Assembly (NCBI GenBank): GCA_028583685.1 | Contig: JAMXIF010000031.1 | Span: 7,364,622 to 7,428,621 of the forward strand | DNA length: 64,000 nt | Direction: 5' to 3' | Source of the DNA: Petaurus breviceps papuanus | Lineage: Eukaryota; Chordata; Mammalia; Diprotodontia; Petauridae | Shown here: piece by piece, positions 12,120-23,499 of the stretch | Numbering within the stretch: the stretch's first letter is position 1 | How the letters are laid out: every line of letters begins with the position of its first letter | Notes under the pieces: model-generated | The model's database searches: none | What the model was told of the DNA's origin: nothing | What the model saw: only the letters and a program-made list of their open reading frames with translations | Made by a program: the position numbers and the translations under genes

Positions 12120-12529
12120 CAGGAGTTCTTAACCTTTTTTGTGTTTAATGGACTTATTTGACTGGTGAAGCCTATTGACTCATTCTCAAAATAATGTTCT
12201 TTTTTTTTTTTTAGATTTTTCTTTTTGCTTTTTGGAGGGGAGGAGGTAGGGCAATTGGGGTTAAGTGACTTGCCCAAGGTCACATGGCTAGTTTTTGTAT
12301 TAAGTGTCTGAGGCCAGATTTGAACTCAGGTCCTCCTGACTCCAGGCCCAGTGCTCTATTCACTCCACCACTTAGTGGCCCCTCAAAATAATGTTCTTAA
12401 ATGTGCAAAACAAAATGTGGAGGATACAAAGAAAACCAAGAGTTAGTGAAAATAAGGATGTATTTCCCTTCCCATTCAAGTTCATGGACGCCCTGAAATC
12501 TATCCATGGGCCCAGGTTAAGAATCCCTG
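12120..12529. mobile_element. hAT-type non-autonomous DNA transposon, copy 1
   Basis: Begins CAGGAGTTCTTAACC and ends GGTTAAGAATCCCTG, terminal inverted repeats of the hAT/Charlie kind. Flanked by a perfect 8-bp duplication aactaagg at 12,112-12,119 and 12,530-12,537, the length hAT transposases make. About 213 bp long once the nested SINE (12,202-12,381) and its TSD are removed. It encodes nothing. Confidence 0.92.
12202..12381 (-). repeat. tRNA-derived marsupial SINE, antisense, nested in hAT copy 1
   Basis: T-rich tail at left, then aattggggttaagtgacttg, cacatggctag, gatttgaactcagg and the head complement ending ccaccacttagtggcccc. A perfect 17-bp TSD, ctcaaaataatgttctt, lies at 12,185-12,201 and 12,382-12,398. 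Confidence 0.95.
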
Positions 12530-12584
12530 AACTAAGGAGACCCTGTCCCTTTATTATTGGCATTATACTAGCCCTGGTGCTATA

Positions 12585-12775
12585 TATTGTGTTTGTTGCA
12601 AACTCATTTATGATGCTTACTGATTTTCACATATATTCTGCTGCTGATTAGAGCATTTAAACATTCATTCTGATCCATGAGAGAATCCTGCTCACACATT
12701 TTTCTCCCTGACTGGTAGGAACTTGGCAACAGGAATTTACTCAGTGGACTGGATAAGGTATTCTACTTAGACTCA
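12585..12775. repeat. Duplicated segment, copy 1
   Basis: Diverged direct repeat of 13,588-13,760: shared blocks include 'ttgttgcaaac', 'cacatattctgctg'/'catatattctgctg', 'gaatcc', 'caggaatt' and 'tgtggactgg'/'agtggactgg'. Each copy lies shortly 3' of a copy of the same hAT MITE. No known repeat family recognised. Confidence 0.7.
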
Positions 12776-12834
12776 TATACAAACATGTCATGAACTGAGT
12801 CAACATATTAGGACTATTTGGTTGCTGCCATAGT

Positions 12835-13566
12835 CTGAGGATTCTTAACCTTTTTTATGTCACAGATCTCCCCTTTGGGAGTCCGGCAAAAACGCTCTCT
12901 GGACTTTTCTCAGAATTGTGTATTTAAAAAATATACAAAATAAAACACATAAGATTAAAAAGAAAACCAAAGGTAACCTGGGAAGACTTCTATGAACTGA
13001 TGAAAAGTAAGGTAAGCAGAACCAGAACACTTCACACAGTAACAGCAATACTGTTGATGATCAATTATGAATGACAGCTAATCTCAGCATACAATGTTCT
13101 AAGACAGTTCAGAAGGTCTTATGATGGAAAATGTTATCCACCTTCAGAGAAAGGACTGATAGATTCTGACTGCAGATTGAAGCATACTTTTTATACTTTA
13201 TTTTTCTTGTCCTTTTTTTTGGTGAGGGGGGTGCTCTGGGTTTTTTCCCACAACATGGCTAATATGGAAATATGTTTTACATGACTGCACACATATAATC
13301 TATATAAAATTGCTTACTTTTTCATGAAAGGGCAAGGGGAGGGAGAGAATTTGGAAATCAAAATTTGGGGGAAAAAAGAACGTTAAAATTGTTTTTATAT
13401 GTAATTGGAAAAATTATAAAAATTTAATTAAAAAGGAAAAAACACTTCAAGGGGCTGGAGAAAAAAAAAACTAAAAATGAATAAAAACAAAGATATAATT
13501 TTTTTTGTCATTAGAGTTTAAAGACCCCCTGAAATGTGCTCATATGTCCCAGGTTAAGAACTCTTG
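12835..13566. mobile_element. hAT-type non-autonomous DNA transposon, copy 2
   Basis: Same family as 12,120-12,529: left end 'gaggattcttaacctttttt', right end 'ccaggttaagaactcttg'. It is split by the L1 tail at 12,968-13,426. I do not see a clean 8-bp flank duplication, unlike copy 1. Confidence 0.75.
12968..13426 (+). mobile_element. 5'-truncated L1 3' end nested in hAT copy 2
   Basis: Sense L1 tail: 'gaacagcagaaccag'-type block, 'acagtaacagcaatac', 'cacaacatggctaatatgg', 'ggaaatatgttttacatgac', then an A-rich end. Flanks attaaaaagaaaac (about 12,954) and attaaaaaggaaaa (about 13,427) look like an imperfect TSD. Confidence 0.8.
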
Positions 13567-13587
13567 AACTTGATAAAGATCAACATA

Positions 13588-13760
13588 TCAGACTTGTTGC
13601 AAACATGTTTATGTAGTGCTTTTTACACATATTCTGCTGTTGATTATAACATTTAAACAATCCATTTAGCCCAAGGATAGAATCCCATTTTCCTCCCCGA
13701 CTGATAAAAGCCTGGCACCAGGAATTCACTCTGTGGACTGGTGTTGTCATAGTTAAGTCT
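13588..13760. repeat. Duplicated segment, copy 2
   Basis: Partner of 12,585-12,775. The sequence just left of hAT copy 2 ('gtcaacatattaggac') also resembles that just right of it ('atcaacatatcagac'), so the duplication and the hAT insertion overlap in a way I could not fully resolve. Confidence 0.65.
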
Positions 13761-13766
13761 TTTCCA

Positions 13767-14480
13767 CAAATATGCCATTGTTAACAGGATTTTACTGAGC
13801 CAGTCTCTAACCTGAGAATGATAAAACAGCATGCCAGAGACAAAGTGCCTATAGTCAGGTAGCCATTTAATTAATCAGTTTCATTATGAGGAACAGATTT
13901 GCAAATCAGGAATTCTCCAGATTAGAATTTGTGCTGAAGTGAATTGGGTTTAAGGCCTGGTCTTTGAGAAAGCAATCTAGACAGGTTGATTTATTCATTC
14001 AACCCCACCCTTATATATAATGGCATTACTTCCTGTTTCAGAAATGCAAGTAAGAGTTAATCATCCAAGACTTACAGGGATTGTAGATAGGGCTAAGCGT
14101 TTGGAAGAAAATAGAGCTAAAAAGCCAGCCAGGCAATGTCCCATTTGTGGTAGAACAATGAATCCTTGGGAAGTCTGATTTCCTGAGTGGCTTGGGTATA
14201 CAGTGTTTTATGTCCCTCTAGGTAAAATTACATGCATTGGACTGTATCACAAGTCACTTTAGGCCTGAGGCACAGAATTCACCAAGGGCAGGCCAGGGAT
14301 GATTCTGGGTCACAAAATCAGCAACAGCTTCATTGGTGACAAGTTTTCTGAGTCTGTCCCTATTATTTTAAGTATGCCTATATCCAACATCTTGGGACCC
14401 TAACATTGTGTATATGTGGGTAACAATCATTATAACAAGAGCCGATAATTATAGAAAGCTTTAAGGTATACAAAGAGCCT
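13767..14480. other. Stretch with no recognised gene or repeat
   Basis: Unique-looking sequence. Nothing recognised. Confidence 0.4.
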
Positions 14481-14484
14481 TAAA

Positions 14485-14623
14485 TACAAGGCTGCCCCCA
14501 AAATCTGAATGCAGTTTTAAGTTTAATAGCTTAAACAGTTTTTGAGCTCTCTTTTTTAAAACTGGTGTTTTCCTTAAGTTTAATAGCTTAAAACTGCACT
14601 CAAACTTTGGGGATAGCCTGTAT
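14485..14623. mobile_element. Palindromic MITE (mariner/Tc1-like)
   Basis: The first ~48 bases (TACAAGGCTGCCCCCAAAAT..., ending in tttaatagctta) are the imperfect inverse of the last ~48 (complement TACAGGCTATCCCCAAAGTT...). The internal motif ttaagtttaatagcttaaa occurs in both arms. Both ends carry TA, as expected for a Tc1/mariner-type target. It encodes nothing, and the family name is my inference. Confidence 0.75.
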
Positions 14624-14624
14624 A

Positions 14625-14790
14625 TAAAATGCTATAGTCATTCTTATCCCCATTTTAGAGATAAGGAAATGAGACTCAGAAAGGGTAAATGACCCATGGT
14701 CAAACAGCTAGTTGTTGTCAAAGAGCACATTTGAAACCAGGTATATCTGGTTTCCAAATCTGTTACCCATTCCACTACACTAAGTACATA
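14625..14790 (-). repeat. MIR/CORE-type SINE, antisense
   Basis: Antisense blocks 'cccattttagagataagg', 'tggtcaaacagctagttg' and 'ttccactacacta' are typical of diverged MIR/CORE SINEs. Confidence 0.75.
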
Positions 14791-14799
14791 CATATTCAG

Positions 14800-14940
14800 T
14801 AAACATTCAATTCAATAAGCATCTAATAATCAACAATATTTATCAAGAGCCTGCTATAGGATAAGTATTAGGCTCTGAACTGAGGATACAAATACAAAAA
14901 TGCAAGGAGTCTTCAAGGACCTTACATTCTAAGTGCCAGC
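14800..14940 (+). repeat. Ancient dispersed repeat ('TATGTGCCAGGCACT' family)
   Basis: Diverged member of a repeat seen seven times here, with the order 'atttat(c/t)aag', 'gggatacaaa', 'cttacattctaa'. Other copies: 16,335, 18,715, 21,250, 25,985, 42,640 and 52,665. I do not know its formal name. Confidence 0.6.
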
Positions 14941-14969
14941 TATATACAAACACAGCTTTCAATGGAGGG

Positions 14970-16330
14970 AAACCTCTAAAGTGATTTTTAAGTGAAATTA
15001 AAAAAAACATATAAGTAAAGAACTATATGTATATGACTATGAAAGATATAAAGAACGTAAGAAATAGTCCCTATCCTCAGTCTTATAGTTTAATAAAACC
15101 ATGGACAAAGATAATAAATAATAACAAAAACAATGTTTGAAATAACAAAAGCTAAAAATAAGCTTAAGACAACAAAATGAGATTACACATAGCAATATAA
15201 TGATTATTTTGCCAAGTGAATTGCTCAGTCAATGAATCCTAAATTTCAGAGATCCCTTTAGGCTGAAGAGTAGGAAAAAACTAAGAAGCCTGAAGTGACA
15301 ACTTGGCTAGTTAGATTTGCCTAAAGGTATTCTAGAAATCAATAAAGGCTTCACTCCGATGATAAGAATAATTTTGGGTGCTTTATTTTTGCATCAAACA
15401 AAATCTGATCCTTTAACCAATGCTTCAGAGTCACAGTAATTTGCCCTCAATGCTTGCAGGTACCACCTTCTTCCCCTGTAAAATATACAACAGTTGGGGA
15501 GAGGGAGGAGAATGATAAAGAGGACAGACCTTGGGGATATAAAAAATAATTGCTCCATTTTTATCTAAGAGGCAGATCTTCTTTCAGCCTAGACTTGCTG
15601 AAGATCAGTATTAACAATCTATGAAAGAGGAATGATTTAGAATGTATTCATTCACCCAAAGTAGACCTCAATTGGCCCATAAACAAGCAGATTAAAGTCT
15701 TGGTACAAAATTTAACAAAGGGCTTCCATGCATCTGGACTACTTGCTTGCCAACTATTTCTAATTATTTTGATTTTTATCATGTTGCTCAGGCAAGTCTG
15801 GGCATGCCTAGTTTGGGTAACTTGGAAGCACCCTTGAGGGATTTTTGTAATATGTCCAGCTTGCCTATGATGGGACTACTGCTAGCCTCTTTTGATTTGC
15901 TGCCTGTATCTTTAAAATTGAGAGGAGAGATGCTTCTTTCTAGCTCTCATTAACTCTACCCAAACCCTCATTCATGCACAGGACATTAATCTCCACCAAA
16001 GAGACATGTCCCATATCAATAGGCTTTGGATTACATTTAATTTCCATATTGTTTACCAAGCATGCACTAGGAAAAGTCTTCAAGTCCAAGGATAGGGCTC
16101 AAGATTAATCTGAACACAATTTAATAGGACCTTATATTCAATGTCTATTTTTTCATTTGTCAGGGTGACAAATTGGACCTCTACTCTGGATTTACATGGC
16201 AAAGACAAAGACCTACTACCCAGGCTTACCACGAATCCCTACAAGACTTAGAGATTTTTCTAAAACTTAGAGAAGACGTGTAACTGACCTGAGGAAAGTG
16301 GATTGCAACAAGCCTGGAAACAGAAAACTG
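14970..16330. other. Stretch with no recognised gene or repeat
   Basis: AT-rich, unique-looking. The 68-codon frame at 15,747-15,953 has no recognisable domain. Confidence 0.4.
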
Positions 16331-16334
16331 TCAT

Positions 16335-16445
16335 TAATCAAAAAGCATTTGTTATTCAACCACTATGGGTCAGGCATGGTACTCAGCATTGTGGATACAA
16401 ATAAAAAGAATAAATCAATCCTTCTCTTAAGGAGATGATCTGTCT
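16335..16445 (+). repeat. Ancient dispersed repeat ('TATGTGCCAGGCACT' family)
   Basis: Blocks 'actatgggtcaggcatggta', 'gtggatacaaataaaaag' and 'cttaaggagatga' match the family described at 14,800. Confidence 0.6.
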
Positions 16446-16449
16446 AAAA

Positions 16450-17340
16450 AGTATGAGGCAAGGAACAGTACCAATAACTTGGAAACGGTCTAGAAGTGGC
16501 TGCCAAGATAGTAAGCCATAGGAGGAATCTGACTATGGGGCAGAGGTAAGGCTAGAGAGAGCAAGCAGAATTGCCAAATAACACTGTGGAAGAATTATAC
16601 TGTAGTGCTGCTCAAGTCTGGGCCCTCCCTCCCCCCCCACCTCCGCCTCATAATGGACGATGGCTATACCACTCACCCATCTAAATTGCTACATGATCAT
16701 TTGAGGTACTTAAATTGATGGGCTACAACTAATCCAGCTCACACGTTCTTCTGTGCAACACTCCACTTTCTCCTGTATATTCAAGGTCAGGCTAGTCCTG
16801 GAATAAACTGTTACACTGGTAAATATGGTCCATATTGTCTCCCATTCCCCTTTTTAGGAACACCTTCTCATTTCTGCCCTTGAAAGGCCCTCTTCCTTCT
16901 CTGGCATTGCTGACTTCTCAAGGTCCCCACTGCCACAGGCCACTCAGAAGTCAGTCTGTCTGGACTTTTCTTCTCCTTTTCTTCTATAGCACAGATTGTA
17001 ACTCTGGTTTCCCTAGCTCCCCAAGGGATCAATGGACAGATTTCAAAGGATCCCAAAATTTTGGTTTTTCCTCTATTTTGATAACTATTTTAATATAGTT
17101 AGTTTCCTTTGTAATCAAATGAATTTTACTTTATACATTTAAAAGCATCATTCTGAGAAGGGATCCATGGCTTTGCTAGATTGCCAGCAGGTTCTATGAC
17201 ACAAAGAAAAGTTAAGAAACTCTGCTCTATAGTATATACATGCTAGAAGAATGCTGAGAGAATTCATAGCAAAAGGACTCAAACAGTTTTGAAAGGAGTT
17301 GGGTCAGCATCCCTCTCCAACACATACGGGCTAAAAAGGG
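16450..17340. other. Stretch with no recognised gene or repeat
   Basis: CT-rich in the middle (16,620-17,000). Opposite-strand frames at 16,835-17,098 show no known domain. Confidence 0.4.
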
Positions 17341-17351
17341 AGCTGAAGATG

Positions 17352-17401
17352 GGTAGAGGGAGAGGAAGAGGGAGAGGGAGAGAGAGAGAGAGAGAGAGAG
17401 A

Positions 17402-17453
<52 letters not shown>
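17352..17453. repeat. (GA)n microsatellite
   Basis: A ~100-bp homopurine tract: gggaga-rich start, then long (ag)n with one interruption (cgggtg at about 17,403). It creates long Ser-Leu or Arg-Glu open frames on both strands that are not genes. Confidence 0.97.
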
Positions 17454-17456
<3 letters not shown>

Positions 17457-17459
17457 CAC

Positions 17460-17995
17460 TTATCACCATTTAGGGGGCCTTTACCTGCAATTTTATCAGA
17501 ACTCCCAATTTGGGAAACGCCCTCCATCAATGTAGACAGGCAACTCATCTGCATCTTTCAGTCCTAGGGCACTGAATTCTGATTACAAGGCCAGGTCTCC
17601 TATCAATCATACCAATAGTATCCAAATTTTTTTTTTTGATCCTGAACTCCTATCAGTGATTTTTCTCCCCTGGTGGATATGCTAGGGAAGTGGGGAAGAT
17701 TTTCCTAATGATTCGTGCATAGTTGCTACTGGGGTGTGCTTAGGGCAGGCTAGGTTATAAGTGCCCAAAGGCCCCCCTTGGAAGGGGGAAGTCTGGGAGC
17801 TGGTACAAACTACAGGGAAGGATGAAGTGAGTGAAAAAAGGTGTGGTTGCCCTGGAGACAAGCCCCTTAACTGGCTATCATGGGATGGGTGAGATAGTAT
17901 CAGTCTTCCCATCTTCTGATTCATTGATCACAAATTCCTGGAGTCATTTCACAGGCCTCACGAGGTCACAGACCCTACTTTGGAGGTCACTGCAC
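17460..17995. other. Stretch with no recognised gene or repeat
   Basis: Somewhat GC-richer than its neighbours around 17,690-17,890. No gene recognised. Confidence 0.4.
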
Positions 17996-17999
17996 TGCT

Positions 18000-18155
18000 C
18001 AAGGCTGCTCTTAGTACCATTTTAGAAATAAGAAACCTAAGGCTCTAAAAAACGTAAGTAACATTGTCACGTTCAAACAATCTAGTAAGTGTCTGGGGTG
18101 GAATTAAAACCCAGATCTTCTAACTCCAAATCCTACAATCTTTCTATTCTGTTGC
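18000..18155 (-). repeat. MIR/CORE-type SINE, antisense
   Basis: Blocks 'taccattttagaaataagaa', 'aattaaaacccagatcttc' and 'ctaactccaaatcc' read as a diverged antisense MIR. Confidence 0.65.
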
Positions 18156-18714
18156 AATATGGTTGTATTTATAAGCATAGATCCTAGAGATGAACATGAA
18201 CAGTATTTCATTCCTAGACACAATTCCTTATTGCAATTATTTGGAAATTTTTGGAAAATTATTTGGAAAATACATTAATATAGAAAACCTTGCTATAATA
18301 TGGATTTGGTTCAGCTGTAGGTCAAATCATGTCCCCTATGTTCATATAGATATAAAATAATACATCTTTCTAATTTTAATACAAAAAGTCCCTGATTCAG
18401 ATGTTAACACAGTTAACCAGCACCGTGATAATAAAAGCGTCCTAATATATTTGCCAAGTGTTCTGCTCTGTCTCAATAGTTCTAATATGCCCTTTATTTT
18501 TCATGAGTATCCCAAGACAAAAATTTTGCTGCAGTCAATCTAGAAGATGAGATGATTCCCTTCTGCTACACAAAAGAAAGGTTAATCATTAGCACCTTAC
18601 TGCAGAAACATATTTTTTATTAAAGGCAGTCAAAAAAGTCTCCTGTCAGAAAGCAAAATAATCATGCAATTATGCATTCAATTATATACTATGAATAATA
18701 ATATCAAATAAATC

Positions 18715-18800
18715 AGCATTTGTCAAGTGCCAACAATGCACTGCATGTCATTCATAACATTTTGAAAGATATGTCTCCTATTCTCAAGGAAAAAGAACAA
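18715..18800 (+). repeat. Ancient dispersed repeat fragment ('TATGTGCCAGGCACT' family)
   Basis: Short, diverged: 'cagcatttgtcaagtgccaa' followed by 'ttctcaaggaaaaag'. Confidence 0.45.
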
Positions 18801-19585
18801 TATTCTAATTCACTGAAGTACAATATTTTAAAGGTAAAAAGCTTGAGATCCTAATCAACTGAGAACCACTAGTCTTTTTTCTTCTTCACAAACTAAGATA
18901 AGACTAGAAGCCATTGTGCTTCCAGTCTTATAGAAAAGTTGTGTTCATTTATAGTTGATATATTTCTTTTCAGAGGTAGTTTGGATTCTAGTGCTAGAAG
19001 AAATGAGCTGTGTCTAGAACATATCAAGGATTTTGGGTTGACATAACTAAGAAGAAAATTGCTCTTAAAATATGCCTATAAGCAGCTGAGAAATTGTTGC
19101 TTGACTGCCCAGAATCACTGCCAGATTTTATAGTAGTTCTAGAGTAGAGTACAATTTGAGATAATATGAAGGAATGACAAAGTCTGAAAAGGTAGAGTTC
19201 TAGACACTGCACATAAGGAAAAGAAATGATGTCTTCTCATAAATGATGGCTAAAAAGGCAGAGAAAGTGTACAGAAGGCAAGCAGTACATGTTGCTCTCT
19301 CCATCTGGAAAACACTTGTTCCCTTTCTGTTTATATTCTTACTGATTATTCTAGTTTTTATTGGAGTTTCCAGCTTCTCTGGATTCTTCTAACACTATAT
19401 ATTATAACACTAAAAGATCATATACTCTACACTACTATATGCTATAACACTATAATCCCATTTGTTTTGATTTCCAGTCATATACTGCCTTGCTTTGTTA
19501 CTTCTCTATTTAATATGCTGTCTCTCCAACTAGATTGTGAGTTCTCTAAAGGCAGAGACATTACATGAAATACTGACTATAGTAA
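18801..19585. other. Stretch with no recognised gene or repeat
   Basis: AT-rich; short repeat of 'ctatataacacta'-like text near 19,394-19,455. A possible L2-like trace ('aactagattgtgagttctc') lies near 19,530. Confidence 0.4.
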
Positions 19586-19589
19586 TATG

Positions 19590-19727
19590 GGGGGAAGAGT
19601 CCTGAATTTGGATTCAGAGGACTTGAGTCTGATTTCCAGCTCTATTGCTTACTACCTATGTGACCTTGGGTAAGTCACTTAACCTCTCTAGGACTCTTTC
19701 TTCATATATCCAAAATTAAGGAAGCAC
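19590..19727 (+). repeat. MIR/CORE-type SINE
   Basis: 'ttggattcagaggacttgag', 'ctacctatgtgaccttgggt' and 'aagtcacttaacctctctag' give a clear tRNA-derived MIR-like head and core. Confidence 0.8.
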
Positions 19728-19729
19728 TG

Positions 19730-21000
19730 CTAAGACCACTCCCTCCCCCAGCAATGGATCCATCTGCTCTGGATTAGGGTATATAATCTGAATCAGGCTC
19801 AGTCCTGGGGGTGCAGGACCTGGCCTCTAATAAAAGGAGTTGGGCTTCCTTTTTTCTTATTCTCTTTGACTCAGGAAGACAAGAACAAATTACCTTAAGA
19901 TTAAGTTTTTGGCTCAGGTCTATATCCTCCACAAAGTAGGAGATGGGGGAGGGAGAGAAAAGATATTCACTGTACAATATGAAACAGTTATGGGACAGGT
20001 ATTTCATTACTACACAGAAAAGAAATCTTAAGTATAAAAGACACAGTGTGGTTTGTCTGAATGGCTTAAATGGCATTCAATTTAACTTAAAATTAGTTAT
20101 GATGTCTGAGGAGAATGATATTTAAACTTCATCAGAACATAAAGCAGTTTGTCAAATTAGTGATTAGGCATTTTATATTTCATCTGGGCACTATCCAAAT
20201 AATTCCCAGTACACGTCTTCTAGTGAAAAAAATAAACACCAAAGTTTCACCCTCTTGTTGGTGGCTGTCTTCTTCTATGATGAAGAAACTTCACTTGATC
20301 CCAGCTAGCTCCATTCATTGGATCCATTATCTCTAGATCTCTCTAATTCACAAAGTAACCTCAAAGCCTGAACCCAACTGCCTCAACAATGACATCTGGT
20401 TATCTATTCAGGAAAGCAAACACAGAGCAGAAAAGTCATCCAGGAGCCATGTTTGCCTAGTTGAGTCCATGTTTTGGACTGGGGAGATGAAAAAGGGCAT
20501 AGCCACATCCCCCACCCCCATCACAAGGAGTCTAGAGATAGCACCTGACTCACTGTCTGACTTCAATATTCCTCTGTGAGTAGTGCCCCTTAACAAAGGC
20601 AGCATCCTGTCTTCCTGCCACTGTGAGTAGGAGGGGTAGGAAACCAAGGAACCCTTTGAAGTTTGCCACCCTGGATCACCACCCAAATGCTGAGCCACAC
20701 AGGTCAGTCAGAAACAAGGCAGAAGTATGGAGGCATGCTCTTTATAATGCATTAATATGTGAAATGAAGGGGGTGAAGATCCCTTCCAGCTCAAATCTAC
20801 CATCTTTGACAACTTCTTTGTATTTCTTTTATATCACCCATGGACCCAATACAATGCTCTGCATATACTGGGTACTCGGTGCACAATAGTAACACAGTAG
20901 TAGTGTCTAGAACACACAACACTGAACACACTGAGCACAAATGTTCAATGATAACATTCTGATACATTTGTCCCCCTCACTTAAGAGCTAACAAGGGCTC
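19730..21000. other. Stretch with no recognised gene or repeat
   Basis: Unique-looking; frames of 60-100 codons on both strands overlap one another and show no domain. Confidence 0.4.
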
Positions 21001-21004
21001 AAAG

Positions 21005-21225
21005 TTCATTCAAGCTTCATCTTCGTTTTCTGGGCCTCTGTTTCCTCATGTGCAAAATCAGAGTATTAAACTAGAGTCTTTAAGATCTCTTCTCACTATA
21101 AATCTATGATCCTATAAATTATTCGAACTGCTAACTCATCCTTCAAGACCCAGCTCATCTGCCTCCTTCTCCATAAGCCTTCCCCATCCTAGGCCAGACG
21201 CGAGCTTTCTCTCCTGTGAAGTCTT
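21005..21225 (+). repeat. MIR 3' part followed by an L2-like trace
   Basis: 'tctgtttcctcatgtgcaaa' and 'tctatgatcctat' are a MIR-like core and end. 'catccttcaagacccagctc' and 'ccataagccttccccatc' at 21,139-21,190 resemble L2. Confidence 0.6.
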
Positions 21226-21249
21226 TTTTTTATTATTTTTCCCAAATTA

Positions 21250-21395
21250 CCAAACATTTACCAAGTACGCACTATACAATGGGCATCACACCAGGCATTG
21301 GGGACACAAAAACAAAAGTGAAACAATCCCTGAACTAAAGAAGCCAACACTCCAGAGGGAAAGAAAGCATGCATGTATACATAGATACATGCACA
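21250..21395 (+). repeat. Ancient dispersed repeat ('TATGTGCCAGGCACT' family)
   Basis: 'aaacatttaccaagtacgca', 'caccaggcattggggacac' and 'caatccctgaact' match the family pattern. Confidence 0.65.
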
Positions 21396-21913
21396 AATGA
21401 AATAAGAGTTGAAGGGAAAAGTACTAGCAGCTGGGAACACCAAGACATTAAAGTTGCCTCTCTCGTCCCTACAGCTTTCTCTGTCTTATCTCCTGGAGCT
21501 CCTTGTGCAAAGCCTATGGAAAAACTGCAGTATTTCAAAGATGGGGTTCATCAGGTGGGACAGTTGAAAGTTTGTTCTAGCCTGACAGGGTAGGGGTAGA
21601 ATAGAAGTAACTGCTTCAAATCCTAAATTATTCTACCTAAAATAGAATTGTCATTTTTATTATATTAGCTTGGCTTACCCATGAGCAACTGATATTTTTC
21701 AGTTATTTAAATCTGACTTTATTTGTGTAAAAAGTGTTTTCTAATTGTATTCATATAATTCCTGGGTTTGTCTTGGCAGATAGACTCCCAAATATTTTAT
21801 ATTGTCTACAGTTATTTTAAATAAAATTCATCTTTCTATCTCTTGTTGCTGGGCTTTGTTAGCAATATATAAAAATACTGATGATTTATGTGGGTTTATT
21901 TTATATCCTAAAG

Positions 21914-21938
21914 CAGGGATTCTTAACCTGGAGTCTGT
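21914..21938 (+). mobile_element. hAT-type transposon left end, cut by L1
   Basis: 'cagggattcttaacctggag' is the same kind of terminal repeat as at 12,120. A possible right end (gaatccctg near 23,487) lies beyond the L1. No matching 8-bp flanks were seen, so the pairing is tentative. Confidence 0.4.
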
Positions 21939-23480
21939 GAGCGTATGTGGTGGATCAGTGGAATAGGTTAAGTACACAAGACACAGTAGTCAATGACTAT
22001 AAGCAATCTACTATTTGATAAACCCAAAGACTCCAGCTTCTGGGATAAGAACTCACTATTTGACAAAAAACTGCTGGGAAAACTTAGAAAATAGTATGGC
22101 AGAAACTAGGCATTAGACCAATATCTTATATCGTATTCTAAGATATGGTCAAAATGGGTACATGATTTAGACAGAAAGGATGATAACATAAGCAAACTAG
22201 GAGAGAAAGGAATAGTTTACCTGTCAGATCTATGGAAAAGGAAAGAATTTATGACCAGAGATAGAGAACATTATGAAAAACGAAACAGATAATTTTAATT
22301 ACATTAAATTAAAAAGGTTTTACACAAAGTCAATGCAACCAAGATTAGAAGAAAAACAGAAAGTTGGAAAACAATTTTTAATACCAGTGTTTCTGATAAA
22401 GGCTTCAAGTCTAAAATATATAGATAACTGAGTCAGATCTATAAGAATACAAGTCATTCCCAATTGATAAATAATCAAAGGATATGAACAGGCATCAGTT
22501 TGCAGATGAAGAAATTAAAGCTATCTATAGTTATATGAAAAAATACTCTAAATCACTATTGATTAGAGAAATGCAAACTAAAACAACTCTGAGATACTAC
22601 CTTACAACCTAGATGACTGGCTAATATGACAAAAAAGGAAAATGATGAATATTGGAGAAGACACGGGGAAATTGAGACAGTAATGAACTATTGGTGGAGT
22701 TGTGAACTGATACAACCGTTCTGGAGAGCAATTTGGAACTATACCCAAAGGGCTATAAAAATGTGCATACCCTTTGATTGAGCAATACCACTACTAGGTC
22801 TATATGCCAAAGAGATCACAAAAAAAAGGAAAAGGATCCACATGTACAAAAATATTTATAGCAGCTCTTTTTGTGGTGGCAAAGAATTAGAAATTGAGGA
22901 GATGCCCATCAATTGGGAAATGACTAAACAAGCTGTGGTATATGAATGTAATGGAATACTATTGTGCTACAGGAAATGATGAACAGAAGGATTTCAGAAA
23001 AACCTGGAAAGACTTACATGAACTGATGCTGACTGAAGTGAGCAGAACCAGGAGAACATTGTACATAGTAACAGCAACATTGTGCAATGATCGTCTTTGA
23101 TAGACTTAACTCTTCTCATCAATACAATGACCTAATACAATTCCAAAAGACTCACAATGGAAAATATTATCCATATCCAGAGAAAGAACTAGGGAGTCTG
23201 AATGCAGATCAAAGCATACTATTCTCTCTCTCTTTTTTCCTTTCTCATGATTTTTTTCCCTTTTCTGATTCTTCTTTCACAACATGACTGATGTGGAAAT
23301 TTGTGTAATATGACTGTACATGTATAGTCCATATCAGATAGCTTGCTGTCTTGGGCCGCAGGGAGGTGAGGGAGAGAGAAAAAAAATCTGGAACTCAGAA
23401 TCTCATAAAAGTGAATGTTGAAAATAATCTTTACATGTAATTGGAAAAAATAAAATACTATTAAGCGGGGGGAGTAAAAA
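21939..23480 (+). mobile_element. 5'-truncated L1: ORF2 C-terminus and 3' UTR
   Basis: Sense-strand L1. The first ~1 kb is the C-terminal part of the ORF2 polyprotein, with degraded frames around 'accaatatcttatat', 'gggtacatgatttagac' and 'attagagaaatgcaaact'. The 3' UTR follows: 'gatgaacagaaggatttcag', 'gaacattgtacatagtaaca', 'cacaacatgactgatgtgg' and a terminal 'taattggaaaaaataaaata'. It gives the sense reference for the antisense copy at 9,046-9,764. Reverse-transcriptase and endonuclease regions are absent. Confidence 0.93.
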
Positions 23481-23499
23481 AAAAAGAATCCCTGCCTTG

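Noticed and set aside
17227-17567. Overlapping frames rich in Ser-Leu or Arg-Glu on both strands
   Set aside because: They are translations of the (GA)n microsatellite.
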